In this document: piece by piece, positions 57,277-64,000 of the stretch
Position numbering within the stretch: position 1 is the stretch's first letter
Layout of the letters: each line of letters begins with the position of its first letter
Origin: Pseudomonas viridiflava
GTDB lineage: Bacteria > Pseudomonadota > Gammaproteobacteria > Pseudomonadales > Pseudomonadaceae
Reading direction: 5' to 3'
NCBI RefSeq assembly: GCF_900583165.1
Contig: NZ_UTKY01000034.1
Location: 124,001 to 188,000 of the forward strand
DNA: 64,000 nt
The notes under the pieces: model-generated
Databases searched by the model: none
What the model was told of the DNA's origin: nothing
Seen by the model: the letters and a program-made list of their open reading frames with translations, nothing else
Translations under genes and position numbers: made by a program

Positions 57277-58383
57277 TTAATCCCTCAAGTCAGACTCATG
57301 GATCGGCTGGTCGCGATGCGTAGCGCGTTGATATTGCGCCGGCCAAATCGCTTTGCGCCCGCCCAGATCATCGTCGGCATGCAACGGCCAATACGGGTCG
57401 CGCAACAGCTCTCGAGCAAGAAAAATAATGTCGGCCTGGCAGGTGCGCAGAATGTGCTCGGCCTGGGCCGGCTCGGTGATCATGCCTACGGTACCGGTGG
57501 CCATGCCCGACTCTTTGCGTACACGCTCGGCAAAACGGGTCTGGTAACCCGGCCCGGTAGGGATCTCGGCATTCGCGGCGGTACCGCCCGAGGACACATC
57601 AATCAGGTCCACGCCGAGGTCTTTCAGCCGGCGCGCCAGCTCTACGGTTTCATCGGGGTTCCAGCCGTCTTCCACCCAGTCGGTGGCCGATACGCGCACA
57701 AACAGAGGGAGTTCCTGAGGCCAGACGTCGCGTACGGCCGCGGTGACTTGCAGCACCAGGCGGATGCGGTTTTCAAACGAGCCGCCGTATTGGTCCTGGC
57801 GCTGATTGCTGATGGGCGACAGGAATTGATGCAGCAGGTATCCATGGGCGGCGTGGATTTCCACCACTTCAAACCCGGCGGTCAAGGCGCGTTTGGCGGC
57901 GGCGACAAAGTCGGCGATCACTTGCTGGATCTGCCCTTCGTCCAACGGTTGGGGTTGGGTGTGCTGGGGGTCGAAGGCAATCGGCGAAGGCCCGACCGGC
58001 GTCCAGCCGCCGTCGTCTACCTTGACGCTGCCGTGCTTGCCGATCCACGGCCGGTGGGTGCTGGCCTTGCGCCCGGCGTGAGCCAGCTGAATGCCCGCCA
58101 CGGCGCCTTGGGCTGCGATAAATCGAGTGATGCGTTGCAGCGGTTCGATCTGGGCGTCGTTCCACAGCCCCAGGTCCTGAGCGGTGATACGGCCCTCGGC
58201 GGTCACGGCAGTGGCCTCGGTAAAAATCAGCCCGGCGCCGCCTACGGCACGGCTGCCGAGGTGCACCAGGTGCCAGTCGTTGGCCAGGCCATCGTCTGAG
58301 GAGTATTGGCACATCGGCGACACCGCAATGCGGTTGAGCAGGGTCAATTGGCGCAGGGTATAGGGTTCGAGCAGCTGACTCAT
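57277..58383 (-). CDS. Old-yellow-enzyme family NADH:flavin oxidoreductase
   Basis: 368-aa FMN-dependent ene-reductase of the YqjM/XenA (thermophilic-like) subgroup. Landmarks: NRIAVSPMCQYSSDDG (active-site Cys), QLAHAGRKAS, catalytic HAAHGYLLHQFLSPISN, YGGSFENRIR, and a C-terminal FMN-phosphate site around FLARELLRDPYWP. It reduces activated C=C bonds or nitro compounds with NAD(P)H; physiological substrate unknown. It is monocistronic with its own terminator. Confidence 0.9.
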   Translation of the reverse strand: MSQLLEPYTLRQLTLLNRIAVSPMCQYSSDDGLANDWHLVHLGSRAVGGAGLIFTEATAVTAEGRITAQDLGLWNDAQIEPLQRITRFIAAQGAVAGIQLAHAGRKASTHRPWIGKHGSVKVDDGGWTPVGPSPIAFDPQHTQPQPLDEGQIQQVIADFVAAAKRALTAGFEVVEIHAAHGYLLHQFLSPISNQRQDQYGGSFENRIRLVLQVTAAVRDVWPQELPLFVRVSATDWVEDGWNPDETVELARRLKDLGVDLIDVSSGGTAANAEIPTGPGYQTRFAERVRKESGMATGTVGMITEPAQAEHILRTCQADIIFLARELLRDPYWPLHADDDLGGRKAIWPAQYQRATHRDQPIHESDLRD

Positions 58384-58414
58384 GGCGCACCTCTTCTGGG
58401 TTCTGTGGGCACTT

Positions 58415-58516
58415 CTGTAGGAGCGAGCTTGCTCGCGAAGGCCTCAATGTCGCCGCGTCCATCCAGGATTTACGCGTTACCGTTGACGTTTTTCGCGAGC
58501 AAGCTCGCTCCTACAG
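58415..58516. repeat. REP pair, TAGGAGCGAGCTTGCTCGCGA type
   Basis: Perfect 25-base inverted arms 58415-58439 and 58492-58516 around a 52-base spacer; same type as at 1543-1650. It lies between the kup end and the OYE-gene start, both on minus, close to the OYE promoter. Confidence 0.9.
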
Positions 58517-58595
58517 AGCCTAGTCGACAACGGTGGATTGCACAGGGTTCAGCCGCAAAGCGGGAGCCGATTGCCGGCTCCCGCGCTGCCAGCAC

Positions 58596-60497
58596 CTACA
58601 TTTCGACCTGGGTGCCCAGCTCGATCACGCGGTTTACCGGGAGTTTGAAGAAGCGCAGGTTGCCGTTGGCGTTCTTCAACATGAACGCGAACAGACTTTC
58701 ACGCCAGCGCGCCATGCCCTTGATGCGCGATGCGATCACCGTCTCGCGACTGAGAAAATAAGTGGTGCGCATTGGGCTGAAGTCCAGGTCATCCAAGTGG
58801 CACAATTTCAGCGCTTCGGGCACATCCGGCTCATCGGTAAAACCGAAATGCAGAATGACCCGGAAGAAGCCGTCACCGAAGGAGTCCACCTCGAAACGCC
58901 GTGCAGCCGGCACCCGTGGAATGTCTTCGTAGACCACCGTCAGCAACACCACTTGCTCGTGCAAAACCTGGTTATGCAACAGGTTGTGCAGCAGCGCGTG
59001 CGGCACCGCATCTGGGCGTGCGGTGAGGAACACCGCCGTGCCCTGCACGCGATGGGGCGGTTGCACGCGAATACTGCCAATAAAGATCGGCAGCGGCAGC
59101 CCGCCTTCGTCGAGGCGCTCTACTAACAATTGCTTGCCGCGCTTCCAGGTAGTCATCAGCACAAACAGCACGATCCCCGCCAACACCGGAAAGGCGCCGC
59201 CCTGGATGATCTTCGGCACGTTAGCGGCAAAGTACAGGCCGTCCACCAGCAAGCAGCAGACCAGCACCGGCACCGCCAATATCGGTGGCCATTTCCACAG
59301 CAGCAGCATCACGGCCGACACCAGGATGGTGGTCATCAACATGGTCCCGGTCACCGCCACGCCGTAGGCCGAGGCCAGGGCATTGGAGGACTCGAACCCC
59401 AGCACCAGCAGAATCACCCCGACCATCAGCGACCAGTTCACCGCGCCGATGTAGATCTGGCCCTGCTCGGCGCTGGAGGTGTGCTGGATATGCATGCGCG
59501 GGATATAACCCAGCTGGATCGCCTGGCGCGTCAGCGAAAATGCGCCGGAAATCACCGCCTGGGACGCGATCACCGTAGCCAGGGTCGACAACACCACCAG
59601 CGGGATCAGCGCCCAGCTTGGCGCCAGCAGGTAGAACGGGTTGCGCGCCGCTTCCGGGTCGCCCAGCAGCATCGCGCCCTGGCCGAAATAATTGAGCACC
59701 AGCGCCGGCAGTACCAGGATGAACCAGGCGCGGGCAATAGGTTTGCGGCCGAAGTGGCCCATGTCGGCGTACAGCGCTTCGGCGCCGGTCAACGCCAGCA
59801 CTACCGCACCGAGAATGGCCACGCCAATACCGGGGTGAGCCTCGAAGAAACGCACGGCCCACATCGGGTTCATCGCACTGAGCACTTCGGGGTGCAAAGT
59901 GATGCCATAGATACCCAGGCCGCCCAGCACCAGGAACCAGGTCACCATCACCGGCCCGAACAGCTTGCCGATCCGGTCGGTGCCGTGCTTTTGAATAAGG
60001 AACAGCGCCACCAGCACGACCAAGGCAATGGGCACGACCCATTTCTCCAGGCCATCAAACGCCAACTCCAGGCCTTCAACCGCAGACAGTACGGAAATCG
60101 CCGGGGTGATCATGCTGTCTCCGTAAAACAGCGCTGCTCCGCACAGGCCGCACACCACCAGGAAACTGCGCAGCTTCTTGCGCTCCCCCGCCGCCCGACG
60201 CGCCAACGCAGTCAGGGCCATGATGCCGCCTTCGCCCTGGTTGTCGGCGCGCAGTACAAACAGCATGTATTTGATCGACACCACCCAGATCAGCGACCAG
60301 AAAATCAGCGCCAGAATCCCCAAGACGCCGTCATGGTTGACCTGCACCCCATACCCGCCGTTGAACACCTCTTTGAGGGTGTAGAGCGGGCTGGTCCCGA
60401 TATCGCCATAAACCACCCCGACCGCTGCCACCAGCATGCCAATCGGCTTCGCGGTGGAATGCTCGGCGCCTGCCGCCGGACTACTTGCCTGACCCAT
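58596..60497 (-). CDS. kup: Potassium uptake protein Kup
   Basis: 633-aa KUP/HAK/KT-family K+ symporter. About twelve TM helices ([20 protein letters not shown] near the start is the family hallmark, with [20 protein letters not shown] later), and a cytoplasmic C-terminal tail from about 455. ATG 60497 is chosen over an adjacent TTG; AGGAG lies six bases upstream. Secondary, low-affinity K+ entry, often important at low pH or osmotic stress. Confidence 0.95.
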   Translation of the reverse strand: MGQASSPAAGAEHSTAKPIGMLVAAVGVVYGDIGTSPLYTLKEVFNGGYGVQVNHDGVLGILALIFWSLIWVVSIKYMLFVLRADNQGEGGIMALTALARRAAGERKKLRSFLVVCGLCGAALFYGDSMITPAISVLSAVEGLELAFDGLEKWVVPIALVVLVALFLIQKHGTDRIGKLFGPVMVTWFLVLGGLGIYGITLHPEVLSAMNPMWAVRFFEAHPGIGVAILGAVVLALTGAEALYADMGHFGRKPIARAWFILVLPALVLNYFGQGAMLLGDPEAARNPFYLLAPSWALIPLVVLSTLATVIASQAVISGAFSLTRQAIQLGYIPRMHIQHTSSAEQGQIYIGAVNWSLMVGVILLVLGFESSNALASAYGVAVTGTMLMTTILVSAVMLLLWKWPPILAVPVLVCCLLVDGLYFAANVPKIIQGGAFPVLAGIVLFVLMTTWKRGKQLLVERLDEGGLPLPIFIGSIRVQPPHRVQGTAVFLTARPDAVPHALLHNLLHNQVLHEQVVLLTVVYEDIPRVPAARRFEVDSFGDGFFRVILHFGFTDEPDVPEALKLCHLDDLDFSPMRTTYFLSRETVIASRIKGMARWRESLFAFMLKNANGNLRFFKLPVNRVIELGTQVEM

Positions 60498-60846
60498 CAA
60501 CCACTCCTGCCCTTTGACCTGAGGTCTTTTATAAACAGCGCGCCTTAGCTGACCGTAGCATGCGCTGTTTTACTTCTCGTAACAGACGTTTTATTGACCT
60601 CGGGGGAATACCCGTGTGCAACGGCGCGAAGCATAGCGCAGCACTGGGTGCATTTCTCTGTTCAAGCGCGCTGCGCAAAAAAGATGGTGGCATTAGCACT
60701 GCTTTTTGCCTGTATTGAAGTTATTGACCACCAGCGATATTTTCCTCCCCGGCGTTTTCCGACGCATGGAATGCTTGGCCGCGCCATTACTACAAATAGC
60801 GTTTGATCAATTTCGTTCACTGAAGCCATACTCAAATCGTAGCCAC

Positions 60847-60860
60847 AATGTAGCTACATT
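60847..60860. promoter_or_regulatory. Candidate toxin-antitoxin operator
   Basis: Perfect 14-bp palindrome AATGTAGCTACATT, 22 bases before the antitoxin start, where autorepression by a ribbon-helix-helix antitoxin is expected. The rest of the 60498-60882 gap holds the kup and TA promoters and no other gene I can support. Confidence 0.6.
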
Positions 60861-60882
60861 TTTTGTGTGTAGGAGTCAGGAT

Positions 60883-61173
60883 ATGTCCACATTGCTAAAA
60901 ACCACCGACGTGCGCTGCCGCATTGACGAGGATTTGAAAGTGCGTGCCACTGCCGTGCTCAATGCCTGCGGGCTTAGCCTCAGTGACGCCATGCGCCTTT
61001 TTCTGCGGCAGGTCGTCACTACGCAGGGCTTGCCTTTTGAAGTGCGCGTTCCTTCAGAGAAAACCGCACGCGCCATGGCACAAGCGCACGCTATTCGTCA
61101 CCAATTTGATTCAATCGACGACATGCTAAGGGACGTTGATGGCGAAACCGGAAAAGAAGCAAAAACGCGCTGA
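60883..61173 (+). CDS. RelB/DinJ-family antitoxin
   Basis: 96-aa antitoxin. N-terminal ribbon-helix-helix (TTDVRCRIDEDLKVRATAVL then GLSLSDAMRLFLRQVV) for DNA binding and a C-terminal helix (about 60-96) to wrap the toxin. AGGAG lies eight bases before the ATG at 60883; the open frame extends upstream to 60706 without DinJ similarity. It overlaps the toxin gene by 35 bases. Confidence 0.92.
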   Translation: MSTLLKTTDVRCRIDEDLKVRATAVLNACGLSLSDAMRLFLRQVVTTQGLPFEVRVPSEKTARAMAQAHAIRHQFDSIDDMLRDVDGETGKEAKTR

Positions 61174-61453
61174 ACTGCCCAAGCAATGCGCCCAGACGCC
61201 TGAGTTTAAAAAGTCCTGGGAGCGCTACAAGCGGGCTGGACGCCGTGATATGAATGAAGTCCGTACAGTGATGGTGATGCTCTTCCTGGGCGAACAACTG
61301 CCCGCTGAGTATCGCGACCACGCGCTCACTGGGAATTGGGACGGTTTCAGGGAATGCCATATCGGCGGTGATTTCCTGATGATTTATGAGAACTCGCGGG
61401 CTGATCTGATCACCTTTGTAGATCTGGGCAGCCATGCTGAATTGTTCGCATAG
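61139..61453 (+). CDS. YafQ-family mRNA interferase toxin
   Basis: 104-aa RelE-superfamily ribosome-dependent RNase. Catalytic residues line up with E. coli YafQ (H50, H63, D67, H87): here H61, H74, D78, H99 with nearly the same spacing, in DHALTGNWDGFRECHIGGDF and the C-terminal GSHAELFA. Preceded by the antitoxin gene, which it overlaps by 35 bases. The first ~20 residues are an unusual basic extension (KPEKKQKRAE). ATG 61139 is chosen; a TTG is adjacent. All catalytic residues are present, so it should be active. Confidence 0.93.
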   Translation: MAKPEKKQKRAELPKQCAQTPEFKKSWERYKRAGRRDMNEVRTVMVMLFLGEQLPAEYRDHALTGNWDGFRECHIGGDFLMIYENSRADLITFVDLGSHAELFA

Positions 61454-61620
61454 TTAATGGTGAATCTTATAGCGCAGCACTCGTCGCATTTCCCCGCATA
61501 AAGCTGGTCAAGTGCGTTGCCCGTCGCTAGAATTGCGCACTTTTTGATCAGAGGCACACCAAGTGCCCGTCCGCTGCCTGCCCTTCACGGCGGCGGCGTC
61601 ATTCAATACCGAGGTTAGAC

Positions 61621-62961
61621 ATGTCCACCACTCCCGCAAAAGCCAACCCCAAGGTTGGCTTTGTTTCCCTGGGTTGCCCGAAGGCGCTCGTTGACTCCGA
61701 GCGCATCCTCACGCAGCTGCGCATGGAAGGCTATGACGTTGTGTCCACCTACCAGGACGCGGACGTGGTGGTAGTCAACACCTGTGGCTTCATCGACTCG
61801 GCCAAGGCTGAATCCCTGGAAGTGATCGGCGAAGCCATCAAGGAAAACGGCAAGGTCATCGTGACCGGCTGCATGGGTGTGGAAGAAGGCAATATCCGCA
61901 ACGTGCACCCAAGCGTGCTGGCCGTGACCGGCCCGCAGCAATACGAGCAGGTGGTCAATGCCGTGCACGAAGTGGTGCCGCCGCGTCAGGACCACAACCC
62001 GCTGATCGACCTGGTGCCGCCGCAAGGCATCAAGCTGACCCCGCGTCACTACGCGTACCTGAAGATTTCCGAAGGCTGCAACCACAGCTGCAGCTTCTGC
62101 ATCATCCCTTCGATGCGCGGCAAGCTGGTGAGCCGCCCGGTCGGTGATGTGCTGGACGAGGCCCAGCGCCTGGTCAAATCCGGCGTCAAAGAGCTGTTGG
62201 TGATCTCGCAAGACACCAGTGCCTACGGCGTTGACGTGAAGTACCGCACCGGTTTCTGGAATGGCGCGCCGGTGAAAACCCGCATGACCGAACTGTGCGA
62301 AGCCTTGAGCAGCCTGGGTGTGTGGGTGCGCCTGCACTACGTTTACCCGTACCCGCACGTGGACGAGCTGATCCCGCTGATGGCCGCCGGCAAGATCCTG
62401 CCGTACCTGGACATCCCGTTCCAACACGCCAGCCCGAAAGTGCTCAAGGCCATGAAACGCCCGGCCTTCGAAGACAAGACCCTGGCGCGCATCAAGAACT
62501 GGCGCGAGATCTGCCCGGAGCTGATCATTCGCTCGACCTTCATCGTCGGCTTCCCCGGCGAAACCGAAGAAGACTTCCAGTACCTGTTGGATTGGCTGAC
62601 TGAAGCCCAACTGGACCGCGTAGGTTGCTTCCAGTACTCGCCAGTAGAAGGCGCCCCCGCCAACCTGCTGGACCTGGCCGTGGTGCCGGACGACGTCAAG
62701 CAAGACCGTTGGGAGCGTTTCATGGCTCACCAACAGGCCATCAGCTCGGCCCGCCTGCAACTGCGTATCGGCAAGGAAATCGAAGTGCTGATTGACGAAG
62801 TCGACGAGCAAGGCGCGGTTGGCCGTTGCTTCTTCGACGCGCCGGAGATCGACGGTAACGTGTTTATCGACGACGCCAGCGGCTTGAAGCCGGGCGATAA
62901 AGTCTGGTGCACCGTGACCGACGCTGACGAATACGACTTGTGGGCTGAAAAGCGCGACTAA
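61621..62961 (+). CDS. rimO: Ribosomal protein S12 methylthiotransferase
   Basis: 446-aa radical-SAM methylthiotransferase modifying Asp88 of ribosomal protein S12 (beta-methylthio-aspartate). N-terminal UPF0004 domain with cluster cysteines C19, C55 and C84; radical SAM CxxxCxxC at C153/C157/C160 ([10 protein letters not shown]); C-terminal TRAM domain (about 375-446). Length is normal. A terminator follows. Confidence 0.97.
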   Translation: MSTTPAKANPKVGFVSLGCPKALVDSERILTQLRMEGYDVVSTYQDADVVVVNTCGFIDSAKAESLEVIGEAIKENGKVIVTGCMGVEEGNIRNVHPSVLAVTGPQQYEQVVNAVHEVVPPRQDHNPLIDLVPPQGIKLTPRHYAYLKISEGCNHSCSFCIIPSMRGKLVSRPVGDVLDEAQRLVKSGVKELLVISQDTSAYGVDVKYRTGFWNGAPVKTRMTELCEALSSLGVWVRLHYVYPYPHVDELIPLMAAGKILPYLDIPFQHASPKVLKAMKRPAFEDKTLARIKNWREICPELIIRSTFIVGFPGETEEDFQYLLDWLTEAQLDRVGCFQYSPVEGAPANLLDLAVVPDDVKQDRWERFMAHQQAISSARLQLRIGKEIEVLIDEVDEQGAVGRCFFDAPEIDGNVFIDDASGLKPGDKVWCTVTDADEYDLWAEKRD

Positions 62962-62976
62962 GTCGGTAAAAATCTA

Positions 62977-63017
62977 AAAAAGCCCTGCCTCTGGTCAAGA
63001 TGCGGGGCTTTTTTACG
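62977..63017 (+). terminator. Terminator after rimO
   Basis: AAAAAAGCCCTGC / GCGGGGCTTTTTT arms, one G-T type mismatch, 13-nt loop and T6 run, about 15 bases after the stop. Confidence 0.88.
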
Positions 63018-63055
63018 TCTATCGTTTTGCCAATCATCGGCAAAGGGCGGCGGGC

Positions 63056-63526
63056 ATGCGTCAGCATTCGGTTATCCATACACCTAAAATCAGCGACTAC
63101 GCAGAGTTGGCGCGAATTTGGGAGGCATCGGTGCGGGCCACCCATGATTTTCTGCCGGACAGTTACATCGTGTTGCTGAAAGACTTGGTGCTCACGCGTT
63201 ACCTCGATTGCGTGATGCTGATCTGCACCAAAGACGTACGCCAGTGCATCACCGGGTTTGCCGGCGTGGCGGCAGGCAAGGTGGAGATGCTGTTCATCGA
63301 CCCGCAGCACCGGGGCCAGGGGCTCGGCCGGCAGTTGCTGCGTTATGCCATCGAGCACATGAATGCCGATGAGCTGGACGTCAACGAACAGAACCCGCAG
63401 GCCCTGGGTTTCTACTTCAAGCAGGGCTTCGAGGTGATCGGACGTACGGAGCATGATGGCTTGGGCCAGCCTTATCCGTTGCTGCACCTGCGTTTGCGCC
63501 AGCAACAACAAATAAGTAGCGGCTGA
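63056..63526 (+). CDS. GNAT-family N-acetyltransferase
   Basis: 156-aa acetyltransferase. The acetyl-CoA P-loop is in EMLFIDPQHRGQGLGRQLL (Q/RxxGxG/A as HRGQGLG). It then has ELDVNEQNPQALGFYFKQGF, the typical beta-bulge and N-acetyl region. It resembles YjaB/YiaC-like enzymes; the substrate (amine or protein) is unknown. GGCGG is only a weak ribosome site. It follows the rimO terminator, so it has its own promoter. Confidence 0.87.
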   Translation: MRQHSVIHTPKISDYAELARIWEASVRATHDFLPDSYIVLLKDLVLTRYLDCVMLICTKDVRQCITGFAGVAAGKVEMLFIDPQHRGQGLGRQLLRYAIEHMNADELDVNEQNPQALGFYFKQGFEVIGRTEHDGLGQPYPLLHLRLRQQQQISSG

Positions 63527-63542
63527 CTCAACGCCGGACACC

Positions 63543-63578
63543 TGTGGGAGCGGCGGTGCGAGCAAGCCCGCTCCCACA
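63543..63578. repeat. Solo REP, GTGGGAGCGG type
   Basis: Arms TGTGGGAGCGG (63543-63553) and CCGCTCCCACA (63568-63578); 14-nt loop. It lies between the acetyltransferase and the pseudouridine synthase gene. Confidence 0.75.
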
Positions 63579-63683
63579 TTTAGATCCAGTTGAGCCAAAT
63601 AACCTCGCAGTGCTGAAAAGGGTCCGGGATTAACCGGCCCCACACAGGTACAATAGCCGCCCACTTTTGTTACGGCCCTTGTC

Positions 63684-64000
63684 ATGACTGACCCCATACG
63701 CCTCTCCAAACGCCTTATCGAACTGGTCGGTTGCTCCCGTCGGGAGGCTGAGCTGTATATCGAAGGCGGCTGGGTCTCGGTGGACGGTGAAGTGATCGAC
63801 GAGCCGCAGTTCAAGGTCACCACCCAAAAGGTCGAACTCGACCCCGAAGCTAAGGCCACTGTGCCGGAGCCGGTGACCATCCTGCTGCACGCACCCGTCG
63901 GTGTGGATGCGGAAACGGCAATGGCGTCGATCAGCGCCGAGACCCTGTCCGAAGAGCACCGCTTCAGCAAGCGCCCGCTCAAGGGGCACTTCCTGCGCCT
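63684..64000 (+). CDS. rRNA pseudouridine synthase, 5' part (runs off window)
   Basis: First 105 codons of an RluB/RluE/RluF/RsuA-family pseudouridine synthase. The visible part is the S4 RNA-binding domain (RLSKRLIELVGCSRREAELY then IEGGWVSVDGEVIDEP, residues 6-41) and the start of the catalytic domain (VTILLHAPVGVDAE). The catalytic Asp lies beyond the window, so the modified rRNA position cannot be assigned. No stop before the window end. ATG 63684 starts the conserved domain. Confidence 0.85.
   Translation, partial: MTDPIRLSKRLIELVGCSRREAELYIEGGWVSVDGEVIDEPQFKVTTQKVELDPEAKATVPEPVTILLHAPVGVDAETAMASISAETLSEEHRFSKRPLKGHFLR

Noticed and set aside
63630..63989. Minus-strand frame at the window end
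   Set aside because: It lies opposite the S4-domain pseudouridine synthase start, which has clear family similarity.

Overview
The window is typical chromosome of a fluorescent-group Pseudomonas. The evidence is high-GC coding with strong G/C third-position bias, many Pseudomonas-type REP palindromes (cores such as GTGGGAGGGGGCTTGCCCCC), and a gene order that, from memory, follows P. aeruginosa PAO1. The first block resembles PAO1 ndvB-dapE-rlmA-csp. Most of the rest resembles PAO1 plsB-mexKJL-rsmJ-tsaB-adk-ppc-lptF-lysS-prfB-wsp-spdH. No tRNA, rRNA, CRISPR array, insertion sequence or prophage was recognised.

Layout: 1-7.1 kb holds the 3' part of an ndvB-like glucan glycosyltransferase, dapE, rlmA, a cold-shock protein and plsB. 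7.2-14.3 kb holds two envelope proteins, a LysE-type exporter and a MexJK-like RND pump with its divergent TetR repressor. 14.4-23.7 kb is housekeeping on the minus strand (rsmJ, an extensin-like protein, a PEP-mutase-like enzyme, DUF72, tsaB, adk, ppc). 23.9-30 kb has envelope lipoproteins including LptF, a glycine-rich secreted-like protein, hydrolases and a TetR regulator. lysS and prfB follow, the latter with its programmed frameshift.

33.1-35.1 kb is the clearest accessory insertion: an S-type-pyocin/colicin-E-like DNase bacteriocin and its Im2/Im9-type immunity protein, AT-richer than its surroundings, between prfB and wspR. The N-terminus of the bacteriocin (good ribosome site, TonB-box-like motif) lies in a different frame from the rest. 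A single-base slip in a C5 or G5 run splits the gene; it may be a pseudogene, a phase-variable gene, a recoding event or a sequencing error. Next comes a complete wspABCDEFR chemosensory/c-di-GMP operon (minus strand, translationally coupled).

44.7-54.8 kb is a polyamine island: LysR regulator, 4-aminobutyraldehyde-type dehydrogenase, polyamine ABC importer (binding protein, ATPase, two permeases), a second paralogous dehydrogenase, and a Tat-exported spermidine dehydrogenase. Together they would take up and oxidise spermidine/putrescine to GABA. The end carries opgD, an OYE-family reductase, kup, a DinJ/YafQ-type toxin-antitoxin pair, rimO, a GNAT acetyltransferase and the 5' part of an rRNA pseudouridine synthase.
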